Positions 1 through 5,174 of a stretch of DNA of 7,315 nucleotides are shown one piece after another. The notes beneath the pieces are model-generated. The model saw only the letters and a program-made list of their open reading frames with translations. It was not told the DNA's origin and ran no database searches. The position numbers were made by a program, and so were the translations under genes. Positions within the stretch are counted from its first letter, which is position 1; each line of letters starts with the position of its first letter. Source of the DNA: an uncultured Lachnospiraceae bacterium. Its GTDB lineage: Bacteria > Bacillota > Clostridia > Lachnospirales > Lachnospiraceae. The DNA lies in NCBI GenBank assembly GCA_910577765.1, contig CAJTOV010000176.1:1-7315 (forward strand), read 5' to 3'.

Positions 1-49
1 CTTCTTGTCCGGCATAGCCGGACAAGAAGATGCCCCCGTGAATAGTAAC
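1..49 (+). repeat. Palindromic intergenic repeat, copy 1 (H3 module plus flank)
   Basis: Positions 1-29 are a near-perfect palindrome: 13-base arms CTTCTTGTCCGGC and GCCGGACAAGAAG around a 3-base centre. The next 20 bases, ending in GTGAATAGTAAC, also belong to the repeat, because the reverse complement of 4793-4842 matches the whole block with one length difference and a few substitutions. The element probably continues left of the window, since the copies at 4793 and 7282 have a second palindrome (H2) directly beside this one. There is no T-tract, so it is not a standard intrinsic terminator. Confidence 0.85.
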
Positions 50-70
50 CATACGGCAATCCTGGAAATA

Positions 71-267
71 CTTACCTGTTGTGGAAACCGGGATTTTATG
101 GCATACTATAGGAAAGCTGCTTCCGGCTGCGTTTTCATGGTATCGGAATATGCATTCCAGGAAGCAGGTCACAGAATGGGACGAAACAACAGACAGAAGC
201 CGGCATACGGCCATGCCGGTACGGGCCGGACCGGAACACCAGGGGGGATCTGTATTCCCCCTTTTTT
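71..267 (+). ncRNA. Candidate structured RNA or leader, family unknown
   Basis: This stretch has no convincing gene but several inverted repeats that could fold one transcript. CTGTTGT (76-82) pairs with ACAACAG (186-192), with CTT/AAG (71-73/197-199) extending it. CTGCTTCC (117-124) pairs with GGAAGCAG (160-167), and GGAAT/ATTCC form a small tip inside it. CCGGCAT/ATGCCGG form a separate hairpin near 200-219. The whole ends in an intrinsic terminator. A rod with an internal bubble followed by a terminator is loosely like 6S RNA, but I see no diagnostic 6S sequence and no riboswitch consensus. It could equally be an untranslated remnant. The function is unknown, and the pairings are hand-read and not tested energetically. 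Confidence 0.25.
241..267 (+). terminator. Rho-independent terminator
   Basis: A G-run (242-247) pairs with CCCCC (257-261), giving a stem of about 6 bp with a 7-10 base loop. A run of six T follows at once (262-267). The stem is short but GC-rich and the T-tract is clean. It would end a plus-strand transcript arriving from the left, either the candidate RNA at 71-240 or a gene outside the window, and so isolates the LysR remnant. Confidence 0.65.
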
Positions 268-294
268 GCGTGTCATATAAAAACTGTGCATACT
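266..294 (+). promoter_or_regulatory. Weak possible promoter for the LysR remnant
   Basis: TTGCGT (266-271), a 17-base spacer and CATACT (289-294) give a weak sigma-A-like match just after the terminator and about 80 bases before the LysR start. Both hexamers are imperfect, and the -35 overlaps the T-tract. Confidence 0.25.
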
Positions 295-372
295 GATCAT
301 ACAAAATAGGAATGTTCGTTAAGAATCAGTCAAAGGAAAAGGAGTAATTACCCTATGGACAGGAGGACCTAA

Positions 373-723
373 ATGACCGATAAGGAGCTGTTATACATCA
401 AAACCATTGCGGAGGAGCGGAATATCTCACTGGCAGCCAGAAAGCTGTTTATGACCCAGCCGGCCTTAAGCCACTGCCTGATCTCCCTGGAGAAGGAGAC
501 CGGGACCCCGCTGTTTGTGCGGACGCCAGGGGGGCTGAATATGACCTATGCGGGAGAGTGTTTCTACAGCATGGCCGTGGCCGAGAAAGCGGTCCGCAGT
601 ACCTGATATCCCCACCCGGTACTGGATTTAAAGCTTCTGGAAAAGGAGCCCTTTATTCTGGAGACCCAGGACCACCGGATGCGTGTGGTCAGTGACGGGA
701 TTTTAAGGCGGGTCAATGTGGAA
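373..723 (+). pseudogene. LysR-family regulator, internally deleted
   Basis: An intact 77-codon start (ATG 373, AGGAGG at 361-366, 6-base spacer) encodes a clear LysR winged helix-turn-helix: residues about 15-65 include SLAARKLFMTQPALSHCLISL and the following TPLFVRTPGG...TYAGE. It stops at TGA 604-606. The same frame then resumes at 607 with a piece of LysR effector-binding domain (HPVLDLKLLEKEPFIL, then DGILRRVNVEPRI), normally found roughly 90-100 residues further on. Most of the linker helix and the first part of the effector domain are therefore missing, and the remainder of that domain is lost at the junction with the LarA piece near 723. A full LysR protein has about 290-300 residues. 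A DNA-binding-domain-only peptide could still be made, but a working effector-responsive regulator could not. The last 15 bases before the ATG belong to a 5-codon mini-ORF (355-372). In the family, such regulators usually control a neighbouring gene, here probably the LarA-like one. Confidence 0.85.
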
Positions 724-1112
724 CCCCGGATTCGGATCATGATCGCCACCGGAAGCCACCGGGCCCCTACGGACCGGGAGATTGACACCCTGGTGGGAGA
801 AGAGCTTCACAGGAGGGCGTCCGGATCTGCCGGCAGTACAACACGGTGGACTGTGACCGCTGCGGGGACCTGGTAATCGCATCCCCAGGGGGATCACCCA
901 GGGACTGCAATCTGTACCAGGCCCAGAAGGCCCTGGCCACGGCAGAGGTATTTGCCGGAAAGGACGGGGATACCACCCTGATTCTGGTGGTCTGCGCGGA
1001 GGACGGAATCGGCCCCGGATCTGCAAACCGCCGTCAGCCAGGTGTGCAGCAGGAAAAGGCCGGAGCAGGTGATTGTGCTGCCCAAGGAAGTGAGCATCAT
1101 TCCCAGAGATAA
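724..1112 (+). pseudogene. LarA-like (DUF2088, nickel-dependent racemase family), fragmentary
   Basis: Three blocks of the LarA family remain in order. Block 1 (about 727-813, in frame with the LysR piece) reads MIATGSHRAPTDREIDTLVG followed by EELHRR, the conserved 'ATG.HR..T..E' segment carrying a family histidine. Block 2 (about 814-1010, shifted frame) includes DLVIASPGGSPRDCNLYQAQ and the following KALATAEVFAG...LILVVCAEDGIG, the conserved C-terminal-domain segment. Block 3 (about 1018-1108, another frame) reads LQTAVSQV...PEQVIVLPKEVSIIPR and fits the family C-terminus. The long segments that should lie between them are absent. LarA proteins run about 420 residues and isomerise 2-hydroxy acids such as lactate with a nickel-pincer cofactor. 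What is left here, about 130 residues in two or three frames, cannot be active. It converges on the end of aroA with only about 12 bases between them and no visible terminator. Blocks 1 and 2 are confident; block 3 is tentative. Confidence 0.75.
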
Positions 1113-1124
1113 CTTCGGTTGTTG

Positions 1125-2405
1125 TCAGTTTCCTGCCAGACGCTTAAGCTCCTGATAGAATTCCGGGTAGGAGATATTGACGCAGTCCGCCCCCAGAATC
1201 CGGGTCTCCCCCTCTGCGGCGCAGCCGGCGACGGCAAAGGTCATGGCGATCCGGTGGTCTAAGTGGCTGTCAATGACAGCCCCATGGAGGGGTCTGCCGC
1301 CCCGGATGACCATGCCGTCCGGGGTTTCCTCCACATCCGCACCCATGGCGGAAAGGCCCTGGACCATGACCTGAATCCGGTTGGATTCCTTGACCTTCAG
1401 TTCCGCAGCGTCCCGGATGACGGTCTGGCCGTCGGCAAAGCAGGCCAGGGCAGCGATGACGGGCAGCTCGTCAATGAGGGTGGGAATGATGGCCCCTTCC
1501 ACCACGGTTCCCTGGAGGCTGCTGCTGCGGACCAGAATATCCCCGGCAGGCTCCCCGCCCTGGCTGCGTTCTCCGGTCACGGTCAGGTCCGCCCCCATGG
1601 CCCGCAGCACATGGAGGATGCCGTCCCGGGTAGGATTGGTCCCTACATTGCGCACCAGAAGCTCCGAGCCCGGGATCATCAGTGCCGCCGCCAGAAAGAA
1701 GGCGGCAGAGGAAATATCGCCGGGAACCACAATCTCCTGGCCGTACAGTTCCCTGGCCGGCTGGAGGATGGCTGTGGTGCCCTGGGTGCGGACATCTGCG
1801 CCGAAGGCTTTCATCATCAGCTCCGAGTGGTTCCGGGAAAGGGTGGGCTCGGTGACCCGGGTCTCCCCCTGGGCGTAAAGCCCTGCCAGAAGAATGGCGG
1901 ATTTCACCTGGGCCGAGGCCACCGGGGACTGGTAATGGATGCCCTGCAAGGGGCCTCCGGTGATCTTAAGAGGGGCACAGTCATTGCCGCTGAGGCTTTC
2001 AATCCGGGCGCCCATCTGGGAGAGGGGGGTCATGATCCGCTTCATGGGCCGTCTGCGGATGGACGGGTCCCCGGTAAGGGTGGAGGAAAACTCCTGGGCG
2101 GCCAGAATACCGGAGATGAGCCGGGTAGTGGTGCCGCTGTTGCCGCAGTCCAGAACCTGGTCCGGCGCCTGCAGGCCCCGGAGTCCCCGGCCTTCCACCT
2201 GGACCGTGGAGCCCTGGATGGTAATGGGAATCCCCATGGCCCGAAAGCAGGAGATGGTGGACAGGCAGTCTGCTCCCTGGAGAAAGTTGTGAATCCGGGT
2301 GGTTCCCTTTGCAAGGGAACCCAGCATGACGCCGCGGTGGGAGATGGACTTGTCGCCGGGGACCGTCACCTGTCCCCGGAGTCCGCTGCATTTTCTGAAT
2401 ATCAT
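1125..2405 (-). CDS. aroA: 3-phosphoshikimate 1-carboxyvinyltransferase (EPSP synthase)
   Basis: This cytosolic enzyme of the shikimate pathway joins shikimate-3-phosphate and phosphoenolpyruvate to give EPSP and phosphate. The protein has 426 residues, a normal full length. Visible motifs are PGDKSISHR (16-24; Lys19, Ser20 and Arg24 are substrate-binding), DCGNSGTTTRL (86-96), RRPMKRIMTPL (118-128), the SAQVKSA segment (164-170), LIDELPV (310-316; Asp312 is the expected general base), KVKESNRI (337-344; Lys339, Glu340) and DHRIAM (384-389). All expected catalytic positions are present. The GNSGTTTRL version resembles Bacillus-type enzymes rather than the E. coli GNAGTAMRP version. The start is ATG 2405 with GGAG about 6-9 bases upstream. 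It is the last gene of the aroF-tyrA-aroA operon, 60 bp after tyrA. A small GC-rich hairpin sits just before its ribosome binding site. The long open frame on the opposite strand is a compositional shadow. Confidence 0.97.
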   Translation of the reverse strand: MIFRKCSGLRGQVTVPGDKSISHRGVMLGSLAKGTTRIHNFLQGADCLSTISCFRAMGIPITIQGSTVQVEGRGLRGLQAPDQVLDCGNSGTTTRLISGILAAQEFSSTLTGDPSIRRRPMKRIMTPLSQMGARIESLSGNDCAPLKITGGPLQGIHYQSPVASAQVKSAILLAGLYAQGETRVTEPTLSRNHSELMMKAFGADVRTQGTTAILQPARELYGQEIVVPGDISSAAFFLAAALMIPGSELLVRNVGTNPTRDGILHVLRAMGADLTVTGERSQGGEPAGDILVRSSSLQGTVVEGAIIPTLIDELPVIAALACFADGQTVIRDAAELKVKESNRIQVMVQGLSAMGADVEETPDGMVIRGGRPLHGAVIDSHLDHRIAMTFAVAGCAAEGETRILGADCVNISYPEFYQELKRLAGN

Positions 2406-2419
2406 GATTGTCTCCGTTC

Positions 2420-2435
2420 TGCCGCCGGGGCGGCA
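2420..2435 (-). promoter_or_regulatory. Small hairpin between tyrA and aroA
   Basis: TGCCGCC and GGCGGCA form a perfect 7-bp inverted repeat around two bases, read as 6 bp with a tetraloop in RNA. It lies just upstream of the aroA ribosome binding site in the 60-bp gap. There is no T-tract, so it is not an intrinsic terminator. It could stabilise or process the mRNA or tune aroA translation, but this is unproven. Confidence 0.3.
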
Positions 2436-2465
2436 TATTCATTCGCTTTCTGTCTGATTCACATG

Positions 2466-3677
2466 CTATCTGGAAGGAATCAGCTGGTAATTGTATTTTT
2501 TCAAGGCAGTCCAGGCAGCTTCCCGGGCAGCGCTTTCGTAGAAGGTGATCTTAAGGGCCCCTTCCCCCTGCTCCCGGCTGTGGTTGATGCCGATGTTCTT
2601 GATACTGATGCCACGGGCGCTTAAGATTACCGCCAGGGTAGAGATGGCGCCTGGCTCGTCCACCACATCCACGGTAAAGGAATAGTCCGGGGTCACGGAA
2701 CCGGCGGAAGGGTCGGAGATGGAATTGCGGTAGGCGCGGGAGGTGTCAAAGAGCCGGTGGATGCCCTGGCCGTCCTTGGCCTTTAACTGTGTAAGGGTCC
2801 GGTTCAGGGAATTCATGTAGTCCTCCAGCATGGTAATGATATTCTCCGTGTTGGTCATGCAGATCTGCTCCCACATAACCGGGGAGGAGGAGGCAATCCG
2901 GGTAATATCCTTGAAGCCTCCGGCAGCCAGCTTCTTCATCAGGCCCTCCTGGTTGTCGCTGTCCTTTACCAGATTCACCAGGCTGGAAGCGATGATGTGG
3001 GGCAGGTGGCTGATGGCCGCGGTGATCCGGTCATGCTCCCGGTAATCCAGGACTATGGGAATGGCCCCGGTCATCCGGGCAATGGCGGTAAGCCGCTCCA
3101 CAAAGCCATCCGGGGAAGCCTTTGTGGGAGTAATAATATAGTAGGCATTTTCCAGAAGGTGGTCCGTGGAGGCTTCATAGCCCGTCTTCTCGGAACCGGC
3201 CATGGGATGGCCTCCCACAAAGATATCCTCCATGTCCAGGTCCGTGACCGCCTGATGGATATCCGTCTTGGTGCTTCCCACATCGGTGATAAAGGCCCCA
3301 GGCTTAAGGAAGGGCCGGACCAGGGCCAGATACCGGGCATTGTATTCCACCGGGGTACACAGAAACACAAGGTCGCATTCCCTTAAAGGCTCCCCCACGC
3401 CATCCAGAATCACGTCCACAATGCCGTCCTCCCGGGCCTGCTCCAGGCGGGAGCGGGTACGCATGTAAGCCATGATACGGATGCCCGGGTCCGCCCGCTT
3501 TAAGCCCCGGGCGATGGAGCCGCCTATCAGGCCGAAACCGATGAAGCCCACGGTCAGGCAGCCGGCGCCGCCTTGTCCGGGCCCGGAACATGCTGTCTGG
3601 ACGCGGCCGGAGCCGCTTTGCCGGGTCTCCGGCCATGCTGCCGGGGCCTGGCCGGCGCCGCTCTGCCCGGCGCTCAT
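2466..3677 (-). CDS. tyrA: Prephenate dehydrogenase with C-terminal ACT domain
   Basis: The enzyme oxidatively decarboxylates prephenate to 4-hydroxyphenylpyruvate, the committed step to tyrosine. Visible parts are a Rossmann NAD(P)-binding motif GFIGFGLIGGS (44-54), DVGSTK (132-137), HPMAGSEKTGYEAS (157-170), the catalytic-core segment EHDRITAAISHLPH (214-227) and an ACT domain from about 330 to the end (VDEPGAISTLAVILSARGIS), where tyrosine feedback is expected. At 403 residues it is about 35-40 longer than usual. The excess is a Gly/Ala/Ser/Gln-rich N-terminal stretch (residues 1-40) encoded by a diverged 45-bp tandem repeat. ATG 3677 is preferred because it overlaps the aroF stop as ATGA, the typical coupled arrangement, and has AGGAAGGAAG just upstream. 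A GTG at residue 43 would be too close to the Rossmann strand. The second beta-strand ends in MAYMRTRSR, with no acidic residue, which hints at NADP+ rather than NAD+ use. Confidence 0.95.
   Translation of the reverse strand: MSAGQSGAGQAPAAWPETRQSGSGRVQTACSGPGQGGAGCLTVGFIGFGLIGGSIARGLKRADPGIRIMAYMRTRSRLEQAREDGIVDVILDGVGEPLRECDLVFLCTPVEYNARYLALVRPFLKPGAFITDVGSTKTDIHQAVTDLDMEDIFVGGHPMAGSEKTGYEASTDHLLENAYYIITPTKASPDGFVERLTAIARMTGAIPIVLDYREHDRITAAISHLPHIIASSLVNLVKDSDNQEGLMKKLAAGGFKDITRIASSSPVMWEQICMTNTENIITMLEDYMNSLNRTLTQLKAKDGQGIHRLFDTSRAYRNSISDPSAGSVTPDYSFTVDVVDEPGAISTLAVILSARGISIKNIGINHSREQGEGALKITFYESAAREAAWTALKKYNYQLIPSR
3561..3677 (-). repeat. 45-bp tandem repeat, about 2.6 copies, at the 5' end of tyrA
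   Basis: Plus-strand units run 3561-3605, 3606-3650 and a partial unit 3651-3677. Each begins GCCGG(C/A)GCCGC. Units 1 and 2 agree at about 31 of 45 bases by hand count. The first 20 bases of unit 3 match each of the other two at 17 positions. The period is a multiple of three, so the frame is kept. The protein repeats are GQSGAGQAPAAWPET, RQSGSGRVQTACSGP and GQGGAG. This accounts for nearly all of the unusual N-terminal extension of TyrA. Confidence 0.8.
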
Positions 3678-4690
3678 CCCAGCTTCCTTCCTGCCAGGTC
3701 CGCATAGGGTCTCAGCTCACCGGCCAGCTCCTGGAACTGGTCAAAGGTCAGGGACTGGGGCCCGTCGGACAAGGCGCAGGCCGGGTTGGGATGGACCTCG
3801 ATCATGAGACCGTCGGCCCCGGCGGCAACGGCTGCCCGGGCCAGGGGAGCCACATAGGCCCGGACGCCGGTGGCATGGCTGGGATCCACAATCACCGGCA
3901 GGTGGGTGCGGCTGCGCAGCACCGGTACGGCACTGATGTCTAAGGTGTTGCGGGTGGCGGTCTCATAGGTGCGGATGCCCCGCTCGCATAAGACCACCTG
4001 CTCATTGCCTTCGGACATAATGTATTCGGCGGCATTGAGCCACTCGTCAATGGTGGCGGACAGGCCGCGTTTTAAAAGCACCGGCATGCCGGATTTGCCG
4101 GCTTCCTTTAACAGTTCAAAATTCTGCATATTCCGGGCGCCGATCTGGAGCATGTCCACATATTTGACGGCGCTTTCGATGGCATGCTGGCTGGTGACCT
4201 CACAGATCACGTTAAGGCCGGTGGCTTCCCTGGCTTCCTTCATATACCGGAGCCCGGTTTCCTCCAGGCCCTGGAAGGAGTAGGGGGAGGTTCTGGGCTT
4301 GTAGGCTCCGCCCCGCAGGAAGGTGGCTCCTGCCTTTTTGACGGCAAAGGCCGTCTCCATCATCTGCTCCTGGTTCTCCACGGCGCAGGGCCCGGCCATA
4401 ATGGTCAGGCTGTCCGGGCCGATGGTGGTGGTGCCTACGGGAATCACCGACTGGTCCGGGTGGAATTTTTTGTTGGCCAGCTTGTAGGATTCGGTGACTG
4501 CCACGATCTTGTCCACCCCGTCGGCAATCTCCAGATTCTTGCCCTGGAGCCTGGACTTGTCGCCTACCACCCCGATGATGGTAACCTGGTGGCCTTTGGA
4601 AAGATGGACCTGGAGATCGCTGTCCTGGATGGTGCGGGTAATCTTTGCGATTGCTTCCTGGGAAGCATTGGGCTTCATAATAATGATCAT
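3674..4690 (-). CDS. aroF: 3-deoxy-7-phosphoheptulonate (DAHP) synthase, ferredoxin-like-domain type
   Basis: This enzyme condenses phosphoenolpyruvate and erythrose-4-phosphate, the first step of the shikimate pathway. At 338 residues it has the length and layout of the Thermotoga maritima enzyme: a ferredoxin-like regulatory domain (about 1-70, MIIIMKPNASQEAI onward) and a TIM-barrel catalytic domain. Visible motifs are AGPCAVEN (99-106; Cys102 is the expected metal ligand), RGGAYKPRTSPYSFQG (126-141), LLKRGL (205-210), CERGIRTYE (235-243), VDPSHATG (268-275; His272, metal ligand), and Glu297 and Asp308 as the remaining likely ligands. The N-terminal domain suggests feedback control by tyrosine or phenylalanine. 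The start is ATG 4690, which has GAGG 8 bases upstream. The frame is open to 4828, but that part runs into a palindromic repeat and is not protein-like. It is the first gene of the operon and its stop overlaps the tyrA start. The symbol varies between genomes (aroF/aroG/aroA). Confidence 0.95.
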   Translation of the reverse strand: MIIIMKPNASQEAIAKITRTIQDSDLQVHLSKGHQVTIIGVVGDKSRLQGKNLEIADGVDKIVAVTESYKLANKKFHPDQSVIPVGTTTIGPDSLTIMAGPCAVENQEQMMETAFAVKKAGATFLRGGAYKPRTSPYSFQGLEETGLRYMKEAREATGLNVICEVTSQHAIESAVKYVDMLQIGARNMQNFELLKEAGKSGMPVLLKRGLSATIDEWLNAAEYIMSEGNEQVVLCERGIRTYETATRNTLDISAVPVLRSRTHLPVIVDPSHATGVRAYVAPLARAAVAAGADGLMIEVHPNPACALSDGPQSLTFDQFQELAGELRPYADLAGRKLG

Positions 4691-4725
4691 GCTGTTGTCC
4701 TCACTTGGGTCTGATGGTTTTATGC

Positions 4726-4783
4726 AACCGCGGGGACGGCGGGTCCTTCTGCAAAAAAGTCCCCGCATTCCTGCGTCCCGGTT
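4726..4783 (-). promoter_or_regulatory. Two mutually exclusive hairpins in the aroF leader
   Basis: In the leader just before aroF, the segment complementary to 4730-4737 (GCGGGGAC on plus) pairs perfectly with 4759-4766 (GTCCCCGC), giving 8 bp with a 21-base loop. Part of it (4733-4737, with 4726-4729) can instead pair with 4775-4783, giving AACC/GGTT plus GGGAC/GTCCC with a 3-base bulge. Competing stems are typical of attenuators. However, the run of six U in the transcript (4758-4753) is not directly preceded by a matching stem, and no T-box consensus is visible, so any regulatory role is inference. Confidence 0.35.
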
Positions 4784-4792
4784 TTTATAAAA

Positions 4793-4942
4793 GTTACGAT
4801 TCACGGAGGGCATCTTCTTGTCCGGCATGGCCGGACAAGAAGCATCGGGCGTCCGCCCGATGGGGAAAACTGGGCAAAACCAGCCTTACAAGCAGGCTTG
4901 ACGGCTGGTTTTGTCCAGTTTTCCCCGCCCCGTGAACTTTAC
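4793..4942 (-). repeat. Composite palindromic element, copy 2: three hairpins inside inverted ends
   Basis: The 150-bp element has inverted ends (GTTACGATTCACGG at 4793-4806; CCGTGAACTTTAC at 4930-4942; TTCACGG/CCGTGAA pair perfectly). Inside, left to right on plus, are: H3, a 29-base palindrome with 13-base arms (4814-4842); H2, a 20-base palindrome CATCGGGCGTCCGCCCGATG (4843-4862); and H1, with 24-base arms (4862-4885 and 4903-4926, one mismatch) around a 17-base loop that has its own small stem. H3 with its flank recurs inverted at 1-49, and H2-H3 recurs inverted at 7282-7315. There is almost no unpaired sequence between modules. The element ends where the aro transcript is predicted to start, so it would be transcribed as a cloverleaf-like leader. 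It contains no ORF and no tRNA features. Confidence 0.85.
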
Positions 4943-4948
4943 AAAGGT

Positions 4949-4977
4949 ATTCTAGCGCAGGAGCAGGAGATTGTCAA
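4949..4977 (-). promoter_or_regulatory. Sigma-A promoter of the aroF-tyrA-aroA operon
   Basis: On the minus strand, a perfect TTGACA (4977-4972), a 17-base spacer and TAGAAT (4954-4949, one mismatch from TATAAT) form a near-consensus promoter. Transcription would begin near 4942, at the edge of the composite repeat, leaving a leader of about 250 nt before aroF. Confidence 0.8.
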
Positions 4978-4985
4978 CACTTCAT

Positions 4986-5010
4986 AACTTTAAAGTTCGA
5001 CACTTTAAAG
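4986..5010. promoter_or_regulatory. Paired CTTTAAAG palindromes, possible operator
   Basis: AACTTTAAAGTT (4986-4997) is a perfect 12-base palindrome. A second CTTTAAAG lies at 5003-5010, 15 bases centre to centre. TTTTAAAG recurs at 5039-5046. The pair sits just upstream of the aro -35 box, between two divergent promoters, where a regulator binding site or an AT-rich upstream element would be placed. No specific regulator is recognised. Confidence 0.35.
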
Positions 5011-5105
5011 CGGATAGTCAAAACTGACTGGGGCAGCATTTTAAAGAAGAAACATGCCGGTTTTGGACCCTAAAAGAAAAAGATTGTGCAAATCGTCTAA
5101 ACAGC

Positions 5106-5134
5106 TTGTAATTTTCAAACTTTTTTAGTAAAAT
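5106..5134 (+). promoter_or_regulatory. Sigma-A promoter of the EF-G-like gene
   Basis: TTGTAA (5106-5111), a 17-base spacer and TAAAAT (5129-5134) form a good promoter. The predicted start near 5141 leaves a short leader of about 34 nt carrying AGGAGGG (5162-5168). Because the -10 overlaps the ATG at 5133, that ATG cannot be the real start. Confidence 0.65.
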
Positions 5135-5174
5135 GTCATTATTGGATTTAACATCAAGTACAGGAGGGCATTTT

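Noticed and set aside
190..235. Hairpins with ACGG in the loop, suggesting a guanidine-II (mini-ykkC) riboswitch
   Set aside because: The loops are six bases rather than ACGR tetraloops, the two hairpins would share the same arm, and no guanidine-related gene follows.
5..296. Two overlapping short plus-strand open frames near the left edge
   Set aside because: One begins inside the palindromic repeat. Neither has a ribosome binding site or protein-like composition, and both run across the terminator hairpin.
1263..2624. 453-codon open frame opposite aroA
   Set aside because: It is antisense to a complete aroA with all catalytic motifs, crosses into tyrA, and has no recognisable domain. It is a shadow of high GC codon use.
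4753..4783. Intrinsic terminator at the U-run in the aroF leader
   Set aside because: The only stem directly before the U-run is a weak 4-5 bp hairpin separated from it by several bases, so the U-run lies in a loop rather than after a GC-rich stem.
4691..4828. Longer start for the DAHP synthase (46 extra residues)
   Set aside because: The extension is encoded by the palindromic repeat and leader hairpins and is not protein-like. ATG 4690 has a good ribosome binding site and gives the standard 338-residue length.
4793..4942. The composite element as a tRNA or T-box leader
   Set aside because: Despite the cloverleaf outline, arm lengths, anticodon and T-loop signatures and the T-box antiterminator consensus are all absent.
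5133..5174. Upstream ATG adding 14 residues to the EF-G-like protein
   Set aside because: It overlaps the predicted -10 box, has no ribosome binding site, and the ATG at 5175 follows AGGAGGG and fits the family N-terminus.
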